NCBI GenBank assembly: GCA_030045295.1
Contig: JASIGD010000043.1
Coordinates: 1 to 11,470 of the forward strand
Reading direction: 5' to 3'
Source of the DNA: Streptosporangiaceae bacterium
GTDB taxonomy: Bacteria; Actinomycetota; Actinomycetes; Streptosporangiales; Streptosporangiaceae
Length of the DNA: 11,470 nucleotides
Shown: positions 5,661 through 11,470 of the stretch, piece after piece
How positions within the stretch are numbered: position 1 is the stretch's first letter
Layout of the letters: every line of letters begins with the position of its first letter
Notes under the pieces: model-generated
Told to the model about the DNA's origin: nothing
Database searches by the model: none
Seen by the model: only the letters and a program-made list of their open reading frames with translations
Translations under genes and position numbers: made by a program

Positions 5661-6917
5661 GTGGGAGGGGCGGAGCCAGCGGCCGCACAGACACCTGGGC
5701 CGGCGGATGGTGGCCGACGTGGCTGGCGCCTGGCCTCGCCGCAGATGGCGGCGGTGTTCGGCGCCCTGCTGCTGGTGGTCATGGGCGCCGAACCGGCGCT
5801 GGCCGGCCTCGCCCACCAGAGCGTGAACGCCGGCGGCGGGTCGGTGCCGGTGTGGTTCAGCGCCGCCTTCGCCGTGGTCGGCTTCGTGGTGGCGCGGCGG
5901 AAGCCGCGCAACCCGCTCGGCTGGATCATGCTCGCGACGGCTGGCTTTTTCGCGCTGAGCGAGGACGCCAGCTTCTACGTGGTGGCCGCCTACCGGCTCC
6001 GCCATGGCGGGCTGCCGCTGGGCTGGTTGGCACTGCTCGTGCAGCCCGGCTGGGCGCCGGCGATCGTGCTCCTGGGCCTGACCATCTTGCTCTTCCCCGA
6101 CGGCCGGCTGCCGTCGGCTCGCTGGCGTTGGGTGCTGTGGGCGTACCTCGGCGTAGCCGTGTTGTGGATATCGGGCACCGTCATCCTTACCGTCGGCGCG
6201 ATCGCCGCCCACCGCACCGGCGTGGATTCCGGGGGCAACCTGCTGATCTTTGATCACCCCACCGGCTCCGCGGCCTGGTGGGGCGTGGTCAACGGCGTGT
6301 TCTTCCCGTTGCTGGCGGCCGGCTGGCTGGCGTCGCTGGCCGCCCAGGTGATCAGCTACCGGCGTGCCTCGGGAGAACGCAGGCTGCAGCTGAAGTGGCT
6401 GATGAGCGGGACGGCCGTGGCCGGCGTCGGCTTGGCTAGTGCCGCCGGGCTGACGGACAGCAAGGCCGTGGTCATACAGGTCCTGGCCGCTGTCGCGTTC
6501 GTCGCGGTGCTGGCCATCCCGGTCAGCATGGGCGTGGCCATATTGAAGTACCGGTTGTACGACATCGACCGGATCATCAGCCGCACCCTGGCCTACGCGA
6601 TCGTGACCGGGCTGCTGGTCGGGGTGTACGCGGGCCTGGTGCTGCTGGCCACCCAGGTGTTCGGGTTCCATGCTCCCGTGGCGGTCGCCGCCGCCACGCT
6701 GGTGGCGGCGGCGCTGTTCAACCCGGTGCGGCGGCGGGTACAGCATGCGGTGGACCGCCGGTTCAACCGCGCTCGCTACGACGCGGACCGCGCCGTGGCC
6801 ACCTTCGCCGCCGGGCTCAAAGACGCCGTCGACATCGACACCGTGCGCGCTGATCTGCTCAGCGTGGTCAGCAGCTCGCTCGAGCCGACGCACGCCTCGG
6901 TCTGGATCAGGCGATAA
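5661..6917 (+). CDS. Polytopic membrane protein resembling a histidine-kinase sensor region without the kinase
   Basis: 418 residues from GTG 5661 (MGGAEPAAAQ); a later ATG at 5745 would start just at the first helix. About nine to ten hydrophobic segments are visible, roughly at 30-50, 62-79, 87-100, 122-146, 158-183, 207-231, 247-262, 270-294, 311-332 and 336-353. Signature stretches are RKPRNPLGWIML, LLFPDGRLPSARWRW, RLQLKWLM and YRLYDIDRIISRTLAYAIV, then the juxtamembrane VDRRFNRARYDADRAV and a short ending at LEPTHASVWIRR. These are found in the membrane sensor part of actinobacterial histidine kinases and in stand-alone relatives. Here the chain stops (TAA 6915-6917) where GAF/kinase domains would follow, and no HisKA or ATPase motif appears downstream, so it is a stand-alone membrane protein. 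Function unknown. It is monocistronic and converges on the HSD10-like gene. Confidence 0.8.
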   Translation: MGGAEPAAAQTPGPADGGRRGWRLASPQMAAVFGALLLVVMGAEPALAGLAHQSVNAGGGSVPVWFSAAFAVVGFVVARRKPRNPLGWIMLATAGFFALSEDASFYVVAAYRLRHGGLPLGWLALLVQPGWAPAIVLLGLTILLFPDGRLPSARWRWVLWAYLGVAVLWISGTVILTVGAIAAHRTGVDSGGNLLIFDHPTGSAAWWGVVNGVFFPLLAAGWLASLAAQVISYRRASGERRLQLKWLMSGTAVAGVGLASAAGLTDSKAVVIQVLAAVAFVAVLAIPVSMGVAILKYRLYDIDRIISRTLAYAIVTGLLVGVYAGLVLLATQVFGFHAPVAVAAATLVAAALFNPVRRRVQHAVDRRFNRARYDADRAVATFAAGLKDAVDIDTVRADLLSVVSSSLEPTHASVWIRR

Positions 6918-6922
6918 TCGTT

Positions 6923-6956
6923 CCGCCCGGGCGGCTGCCCCGCGGCTCACCCGGGC
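6923..6956. terminator. Possible bidirectional hairpin between convergent genes
   Basis: Between the TAA at 6915-6917 and the SDR stop at 6965, GCCCGGG (6925-6931) and CCCGGGC (6950-6956) can pair around an 18-base loop; the first arm also lies in a 12-base palindrome, CCGCCCGGGCGG (6923-6934). There is no U-run on either side. The position between convergent stops supports a terminator role, but in DNA this GC-rich such pairings are frequent. Confidence 0.3.
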
Positions 6957-6964
6957 CGGCTGCG

Positions 6965-7732
6965 TCAGCGCGGGCCCATCCGGATCGCGCCGTCCAGCCT
7001 GATCGTTTCCCCGTTCAGCATGGGGTTCTCCACGATGTGCGCCACCAGCGCGGCGTATTCCTGTGGGTCGCCGAGCCGGGAGGGGTGGGGCACCTGCTCT
7101 TCGAGCGACCTGACCTGCTCGTCGGTCAGGTTCGCCATCAACGGCGTGTCGAACAGGCCGGGCGCGATCGTCACCACCCGGATCTTCAGCCGGGCCAGGT
7201 CGCGGGCGATCGGCAGCGTCATGCCGACGATGCCGCCCTTGGACGCGGAGTAGGCGGCCTGGCCGATCTGTCCCTCGAAGGCCGCCACCGACGCGGTGTT
7301 GACGATCACGCCCCGTTCCTCGCCTTCCCCGGCGACCTGGCTCATCCGGTACGCCGCGAGCCGGATGACGTTGAAGGTCCCGATGAGGTTGACCTGGATG
7401 ACCCGGGTGAACTTCTCGAGCGGGAACGGGCCGTCCTTGTTCGCGGTGCGCGCCGCGGTGCCGATGCCCGCGCAGTTGACTACGATCCTGGGCACGCCGC
7501 CGGCCAGCGCGCCCGCGGCGTCCAGCGCGGCGTCCACGGCGTCGGGGCTGGTCACGTCCCCGGGGGCGAACGCGGCTCGCGGGCCCATGTCCTTTGCGAC
7601 CGCCGTGCCGTTGGAGCCGGGCAGGTCCAGAATGACCACCGAGGCCCCGGCCGCGTGCAGTTTCCTGACCGTGGCGAGTCCGAGCCCGGACGCTCCGCCG
7701 GTGACCAGGGCGATGTTTCCGCTGATCTTCAT
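6965..7732 (-). CDS. SDR 3-hydroxyacyl-CoA dehydrogenase, HSD10 (HSD17B10) type
   Basis: 255 residues, the normal length for this group. It oxidises the 3-hydroxyl of acyl-CoA with NAD+, the third step of beta-oxidation; HSD10 relatives favour short and methyl-branched acyl-CoAs. Visible: TGGASGLG (11-18), Asp36 in VVILDLPGS pointing to NAD+, NCAGIG (86-91), catalytic Asn115, Ser148 (NTASVA), Tyr161 and Lys165 in [14 protein letters not shown] (191-199). The C-terminus, [14 protein letters not shown] then [18 protein letters not shown], is close to human HSD10, which makes the subgroup call better than a plain SDR. ATG 7732 has GGAGG five bases upstream. It is divergent from the racemase gene with a 110-base shared region, so the two are probably co-regulated and act on the same branched-chain or steroid-derived acyl-CoAs. 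Confidence 0.9.
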   Translation of the reverse strand: MKISGNIALVTGGASGLGLATVRKLHAAGASVVILDLPGSNGTAVAKDMGPRAAFAPGDVTSPDAVDAALDAAGALAGGVPRIVVNCAGIGTAARTANKDGPFPLEKFTRVIQVNLIGTFNVIRLAAYRMSQVAGEGEERGVIVNTASVAAFEGQIGQAAYSASKGGIVGMTLPIARDLARLKIRVVTIAPGLFDTPLMANLTDEQVRSLEEQVPHPSRLGDPQEYAALVAHIVENPMLNGETIRLDGAIRMGPR

Positions 7733-7737
7733 CCGAG

Positions 7738-7742
7738 CCTCC
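7738..7742 (-). promoter_or_regulatory. Ribosome binding site of the HSD10-like gene
   Basis: GGAGG on the minus strand, five bases before ATG 7732, decides this start. Upstream on the same strand, TATTTGATA (7782-7790) is the most AT-rich piece of the spacer and could hold a -10 for this gene. Confidence 0.6.
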
Positions 7743-7788
7743 GGGTCCGTGCCAAGCCCGCGACAGTCGCACAGTCGGATTTATCAAA

Positions 7789-7794
7789 TAGCGT
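7789..7794 (+). promoter_or_regulatory. Likely -10 of the racemase gene in the shared divergent region
   Basis: TAGCGT fits TAnnnT and lies 48 bases before ATG 7843, which leaves a leader of about 40 bases carrying GGAG at 7831-7834. It overlaps TATCAAATA (7782-7790). Upstream in the same spacer is GCGACAGTCGC (7760-7770), an 11-base palindrome followed by a second ACAGTCG, which may be a regulator site. The -35 is not clear. Confidence 0.4.
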
Positions 7795-7842
7795 ACTGGT
7801 TGAGATGACACGACCACGGCCCCCATTCGCGGAGTTAGCGAC

Positions 7843-9024
7843 ATGAGCGCACCTGGACCGGATGTACCGCGAACGCGCCACGGGCCGCTGGCCGGCGTCC
7901 GCGTCGTGGAGCTTGCGGGCCTCGGGCCCGGGCCGTTCTGCGCCATGATGCTCGCCGACGCCGGCGCCACCGTGCTGCGCATCGACCGCCCTGGGGCGAG
8001 CACCGGGCGCCCCGGAGCAGCCAGCGCCGGGGCCGAGCGTGAGCTGCTGAACCGCGGCCGCAGGTCCGCCGTGCTGGACCTGAAGCATCCGCGCGGCACC
8101 GACGCGCTGCTCCGGCTCATCGACACCGCGGATGTGCTGCTCGAAGGCTTCCGGCCGGGGGTGACCGAGCGGATGGGCGTCGGTCCGGACGTCTGCCTGC
8201 GCCGGAATCCGCGGCTGGTCTACGCCCGGATGACCGGGTGGGGCCAGGACGGACCGCTGTCCGCCACGGCCGGTCACGACATCGGCTACATCGCCCGGGC
8301 CGGCGCCCTGCACGCCCTGGGCCGGGCCGGCGGTCCGCCGCAGTTCCCCGCGAACCTGCTCGGCGACTTCGGCGGCGGCGGGATGGTCATGGCCTACGGC
8401 ATCTGCGCGGCCCTGGTCGAGCGGGCCACATCCGGGCAGGGCCAGGTGGTGGACGCGGCGATCGTGGATGGGGTGGCGTCGCTGCTGGCCATGCCGCTGA
8501 TGCTGATGGCGCAGGGCCTGTGGCGTGACGAGCGCGGAGTGAACCTGCTCGACAGCGGCGTGCCCTGGTACGACGTCTACGAGACCGCCGACGGGCAGTG
8601 GATGGCGGTCGGCGCCTTGGAACCGCGGTTTTACGCCGAGCTGCTCGCCCGGCTCGGCCTGGCCGATGCGCCCGACCGTGCCGACCCGCAGAACTGGCCT
8701 GAGCTGCGCGCGCTGCTGTCGGCGCGGTTCAAAGACCGGACCCGGGACGAGTGGACGGCGATCTTCGCCGGAAGCGACGCATGCGTCGAACCGGTGCTGT
8801 CCATGACCGAAGCCGCCGTCGATCCGCACCTGGCCGCGCGTGAGACCTACGTCACCCGCGGCGGTGCCATCGAACCCGCCCCGGTTCCCCGCTTCTCCCG
8901 GACTCCGGGCCGGCTGCCCGGGCCGCCGCCCGCGCCCGGCCAGCACACGACCGAGGCGCTCACCGAATGGGGCCTGGACGACGTGGCGGACCTGGTCGCC
9001 TGCGGTGCCGCCGTCCAGGCCTAG
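7843..9024 (+). CDS. Alpha-methylacyl-CoA racemase (CoA-transferase family III fold)
   Basis: 393 residues from ATG 7843. It belongs to the CaiB/BaiF family: GVRVVELAGLGPGPFCAMML (17-36) and ADAGATVLRIDRP (38-50) form the CoA-binding start; LKHPRG (80-85), ADVLLEGFRPGVTERMG (96-112), YARMTGWGQDGPL (127-139). His145, Asp175 (GDFGGGG) and Glu260 keep the exact spacing of catalytic His126, Asp156 and Glu241 of M. tuberculosis MCR (all shifted by 19), so racemase is favoured over CoA-transferase. The reaction interconverts (R)- and (S)-2-methylacyl-CoA, letting branched fatty acids and sterol side chains enter beta-oxidation. It is cytosolic. It is divergent from the HSD10-like dehydrogenase, which fits the same pathway, and converges on plsB with 89 bases between. 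Length is slightly above the usual 360 because of an N-terminal extension of about 15 residues. Confidence 0.9.
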   Translation: MSAPGPDVPRTRHGPLAGVRVVELAGLGPGPFCAMMLADAGATVLRIDRPGASTGRPGAASAGAERELLNRGRRSAVLDLKHPRGTDALLRLIDTADVLLEGFRPGVTERMGVGPDVCLRRNPRLVYARMTGWGQDGPLSATAGHDIGYIARAGALHALGRAGGPPQFPANLLGDFGGGGMVMAYGICAALVERATSGQGQVVDAAIVDGVASLLAMPLMLMAQGLWRDERGVNLLDSGVPWYDVYETADGQWMAVGALEPRFYAELLARLGLADAPDRADPQNWPELRALLSARFKDRTRDEWTAIFAGSDACVEPVLSMTEAAVDPHLAARETYVTRGGAIEPAPVPRFSRTPGRLPGPPPAPGQHTTEALTEWGLDDVADLVACGAAVQA

Positions 9025-9051
9025 CCCCGGCCTAGCCCGCAGGTCGGGGCT
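9023..9051. terminator. Possible hairpin between the racemase gene and plsB
   Basis: AGCCCCG (9023-9029) and CGGGGCT (9045-9051) pair perfectly around a 15-base loop, starting inside the racemase TAG stop. An alternative inner stem uses AGCCC at 9034-9038. The 11-base stretch GGCCTAGCCCC is nearly repeated in tandem here. No U-run follows. The position between convergent genes supports a terminator role. Confidence 0.35.
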
Positions 9052-9113
9052 CCGGTCTCGTGTCACGGTGCTGCGGGTACCGCACCGGTAGCGGCCCCGG
9101 GCGCCGCGTGCCG

Positions 9114-11470
9114 TCAAGCGGTCGGCCGCTGGAGGACGCCCTCCTTGATGTAGCGCCGGATGGCGAGATCCTCGATACGGTCAAGCCGGCGGAGCAGGTC
9201 GCGCAGCTCGGTGAGGAAAGCCCCCCGCCGCGCCGCGATGTCCTCGCCGGGTTCGAGCAGCCCTCGGTTCCTGGCCAGCTGAAGCGCGGTCTGGAACAGC
9301 AGCACGGAGACCGACTCCGAGCTGCGCAGCCGGCGCTGCGCCACGTACTGCTGCCCGAGCCCGAGCGCCCGCCTGGTCACCTCCGCGTCGTCGGTCAGGG
9401 CCTCGTCGTTGGCCAGCACGTCAGCGACGATCCAGTAGGCCTCCACGAACGGCCGCACGATCACGTGTGACACCAGCGGCCGCATCCGGCCCAAGAGCGC
9501 GGCGGCTTCCTCGGGACCCGACCGCAGCCGCTCTTCCCATTCGGGGTCGTGCCGGACCATTTCCTGCCGGATCTGGCGCCGGTGCTCGTCGCGCTCCCTG
9601 AAGTAGAACTCGAACTTCAGCAGGTCGCGAAGCCGGGCGATCTCGGCCCAGAAGGCTCCGACCGGGTCGGGGCCTTCTTCCTCGGCCCGCAGCACGGCCA
9701 GCTCGCACAGCGCCGTATCGAGCAGGAAGTGGATCAGCGAGTTCCGGTAGAACGTGGCGGCCAGCTGATGCTCTGGTTCGATCAGCCAGACCGGCTCGCG
9801 TCCGTCCGTCACGTAGCTGACGACTCCGCCCTGCCGCAGCGCGTCCAGCGTCGCCCGCACGGGCTGCGCCGCGGACAGCGCCCGCGCGCTCGCCGTCTGC
9901 GGGACGGCGCGGCTCTCCAGGTAGGCGAGCGCGTCGATCAGGCCCAGGCGGATCTGACCGAAGGTGAGAGCGGCACCGTGCATGGCCAGCAAGATCGTGG
10001 TGATGATCGCCGTCGCCGTGACCGGCAGGCCCTGGTTGATCCGCCAGGCGACCTCGAACGCGGTCTTCTGCAAGGCCAGCCGCCGGGCAGCGGGATCGGT
10101 AGCGGTCTGGCCGGACGGCGGCCCGAGGAAGGCGCTGAGCGAGACCGGTTGGTCGAAGCGCACGTAGACCTTGCCGTAGTGGCGAGCGCCCTGCGCCTTG
10201 ACGAAGCTGTAGAGCCTGCCGAAGCCTTCCGGCTTCTTCTGCCCGCCGCGCGCGTAGCCGGCGTACTCGGTGATCTCATCCAACTGGTCGAAGGCGATCG
10301 ATACCGGCAGCAGCAGGATGTCGTCTACGCGTCCGTCCAGGTAGGCGTCGGCGGCGTAGGAGAGCAAGCCAAGTTTCGGGGGGAGCATCTTGCCGGTGCG
10401 CGAGCGGGTGCCCTCGATCGACCAGCTGAGGTTGAACCGCTTCTCGAGCACGTAGCCGACGTATTCGCGCAGCACGTACTTGTACAGCGGGTCGTCACCG
10501 ATCGAGCGCCGGATGAAGATGACCCCGGCCCGTCGCAAGATCGCCCCCATAGGCCCGAAGGCCATGTTGATGCCCGCGAAGAGATGCGCCGGCGGCAGGC
10601 CCTTCTCCTGCATGGCGACGGCGAGCACGAGGTTGTCCAGATACGATCGGTGCGACCACAGCAGGACGCATGGATACCGCTGCATCGCTGCGCGCAGCCG
10701 TTCGACCTGGCTGTCGTCGTAGTCGATCTGCCGATCAAATCCGCGCTGGTAGATCAGCCGGCCCATGGTCGGCATGATGTCGATCAGCCGACGGCTCCAG
10801 CCGGCCGCGAGCTCATCGAGTATCTGGCCCGCTTCCGCCAGCGTGGGCGGCGGCTGGTCCGGCGCGCGCCGTATCTCGCGCAGCCCGGAACGGAACCGAC
10901 GCGAAGCGAGAATCTCCTCCTTCACCAGGCTCGGCGTCTTGTACCTGGGGCCGAGCAGCCGGTACTCGGCCCGGTCGAGCGCGAGCGTCGCGCGGCGGGC
11001 TACGTACGCGGCGAAGTCGGCCGGGCCGTCGCCGCCGGTGGCCGTGACCCAGTGCTGCCGCAGCTCGCCGACGGTCGCGGACTCGCCGACCAGGACCGCG
11101 GCCCGGTCCGGCTCGCGGGCCAGGATCCGCCGTTGCTGACGTTCGCTGGGATGGTACGGATCGTGACCTGGTAGCAGGTCGGCCAGCTGGGCGGCCCGCC
11201 GACCCGCGTGCTCGGCGGGCAGCCAGGCGACTCTGACCGGTACCAGCCGCACGGCGGGGTCACCTTCCAGCAGCGCCTCAGGCACCGGCGCCTGTCCGCT
11301 TCCCGCCGCCCCGAGCCTTCCCGCCGCCCCGAGCCTTCCCGCCGCCCCGAGCCTTCCCGCCGCCCCGAGCCTTCCCGCCGCCCCGAGCCTTCCCGCCGCC
11401 CCGAGCCTTCCCGCCGCCCCACCGCTTTCTGTCGCCCCGAGGCTTCCCGCCGGCCCGAGGCTGACCGTCG
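9114..11470 (-). CDS. plsB: Glycerol-3-phosphate 1-O-acyltransferase, 5' end probably beyond the window
   Basis: Acylates sn-glycerol-3-phosphate at position 1, the first step of phospholipid synthesis, at the inner membrane face. Counting from the only in-frame start in the window (GTG 11285, 723 residues): LVPVRVAWLP (14-23), DPYHPSERQQRRIL (42-55), acyltransferase block I HRSYLD (H212, D217), block II GVIFIRRSIG (254-263), block III EGTRSRTGK (291-299), block IV LLPVSIAFD (325-333), then a long helical C-terminus of the PlsB2 type with GREPVWLIEPE and RDLLKFEFYFRERDEH. The match to M. tuberculosis PlsB2 (Rv2482c, 789 residues) is high throughout, but that protein has about 85 residues before the VPVRV block. 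The frame stays open to 11470 and the GTG has no good ribosome site, so I extend the gene to the window edge. The extra part is mainly the RLGAAG repeat. If GTG 11285 is the true start, the gene is 9114-11285. Confidence 0.92.
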   Translation of the reverse strand, partial: TVSLGPAGSLGATESGGAAGRLGAAGRLGAAGRLGAAGRLGAAGRLGAAGRLGAAGSGQAPVPEALLEGDPAVRLVPVRVAWLPAEHAGRRAAQLADLLPGHDPYHPSERQQRRILAREPDRAAVLVGESATVGELRQHWVTATGGDGPADFAAYVARRATLALDRAEYRLLGPRYKTPSLVKEEILASRRFRSGLREIRRAPDQPPPTLAEAGQILDELAAGWSRRLIDIMPTMGRLIYQRGFDRQIDYDDSQVERLRAAMQRYPCVLLWSHRSYLDNLVLAVAMQEKGLPPAHLFAGINMAFGPMGAILRRAGVIFIRRSIGDDPLYKYVLREYVGYVLEKRFNLSWSIEGTRSRTGKMLPPKLGLLSYAADAYLDGRVDDILLLPVSIAFDQLDEITEYAGYARGGQKKPEGFGRLYSFVKAQGARHYGKVYVRFDQPVSLSAFLGPPSGQTATDPAARRLALQKTAFEVAWRINQGLPVTATAIITTILLAMHGAALTFGQIRLGLIDALAYLESRAVPQTASARALSAAQPVRATLDALRQGGVVSYVTDGREPVWLIEPEHQLAATFYRNSLIHFLLDTALCELAVLRAEEEGPDPVGAFWAEIARLRDLLKFEFYFRERDEHRRQIRQEMVRHDPEWEERLRSGPEEAAALLGRMRPLVSHVIVRPFVEAYWIVADVLANDEALTDDAEVTRRALGLGQQYVAQRRLRSSESVSVLLFQTALQLARNRGLLEPGEDIAARRGAFLTELRDLLRRLDRIEDLAIRRYIKEGVLQRPTA
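11299..11460 (-). repeat. 18-bp tandem repeat, nine units, in frame with plsB
   Basis: Unit CTTCCCGCCGCCCCGAGC on the plus strand. Six exact copies run from 11299 to 11406, a seventh (11407-11424) diverges in its last four bases, and two further units (11425-11442, 11443-11460) are degenerate; 11461-11470 looks like the start of another. In the plsB frame each exact unit encodes Arg-Leu-Gly-Ala-Ala-Gly, giving six copies, preceded by SLGPAG, SLGATE and SGGAAG and followed by SGQAPV. Since 18 is a multiple of three, copy-number change keeps the frame. Exact units nearest the enzyme core and decayed units further out suggest recent expansion at the inner end. Confidence 0.9.

Noticed and set aside
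5646..8126. An 826-codon minus-strand open frame across the membrane protein, the dehydrogenase and the spacer
   Set aside because: It overlaps recognisable genes on both strands and a promoter region; the composition (Arg, Gly, Pro, His, Gln) is typical of a shadow frame.
7729..9117. A 462-codon minus-strand frame antisense to the racemase gene
   Set aside because: The plus-strand racemase keeps all catalytic residues; the antisense frame matches no family and would run through the divergent promoter.
9549..11174. A 541-codon plus-strand frame antisense to plsB
   Set aside because: plsB is unambiguous on the other strand; this product is low-complexity and family-less.
11000..11422. A minus-strand frame reading the repeat as GRREGS
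   Set aside because: After the repeat it runs out of frame through the conserved plsB start region; the repeat has no stops in any frame, so openness means nothing there.
11299..11460. A CRISPR array
   Set aside because: The units are contiguous 18-mers with no spacers, and no cas genes are near.

Overview
The window is very GC-rich and carries families typical of Actinomycetota: a WhiB7-type regulator, a DUF1707 protein, GpgS paired with a FolP2-type protein, an LmeA/DUF2993-like protein and a mycobacterial-type PlsB. It most likely comes from the chromosome of a soil-type actinomycete; the sequence alone does not give the genus. No rRNA, tRNA, CRISPR array, transposase, phage gene or attachment site is visible, and no gene-free stretch exceeds 300 bases.

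Layout, left to right. (1) 1-201 +: 3' end of a whiB7-like gene, convergent with a DUF1707 membrane protein (238-879 -). (2) 1104-4525 -: four genes in one direction, read from right to left: an SDR oxidoreductase, gpgS (glucosyl-3-phosphoglycerate synthase), a FolP2-type pterin-binding protein and a LigB-fold protein that lacks an obvious metal site. gpgS and folP are 24 bases apart and folP and the LigB-like gene 35, so these three look like an operon; gpgS also has a possible promoter of its own. (3) 4681-5481 +: DUF2993/LmeA-like protein without a visible signal peptide, divergent from the SDR gene across a 155-base spacer with a 16-bp operator-like palindrome. (4) 5661-6917 +: polytopic membrane protein resembling the sensor half of a histidine kinase, probably translated from a leaderless GTG, with a palindrome at the -35 position. 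(5) 6965-7732 - and 7843-9024 +: a divergent HSD10-like 3-hydroxyacyl-CoA dehydrogenase and an alpha-methylacyl-CoA racemase sharing a 110-base promoter region, a likely branched-chain or sterol side-chain beta-oxidation pair. (6) 9114 to the window end, -: plsB, glycerol-3-phosphate acyltransferase, whose 5' part runs through an in-frame 18-bp tandem repeat.

The common theme is lipid and envelope metabolism: PlsB starts phospholipid synthesis, GpgS starts methylglucose lipopolysaccharide-type polymers that handle long acyl chains, LmeA-like proteins bind phospholipids, and the racemase/dehydrogenase pair breaks down branched acyl-CoAs. I see no clearly undescribed multi-gene system. The most unusual items are the RLGAAG repeat inside plsB, the LigB-fold protein without metal ligands beside a divergent FolP, and several operator-like palindromes.
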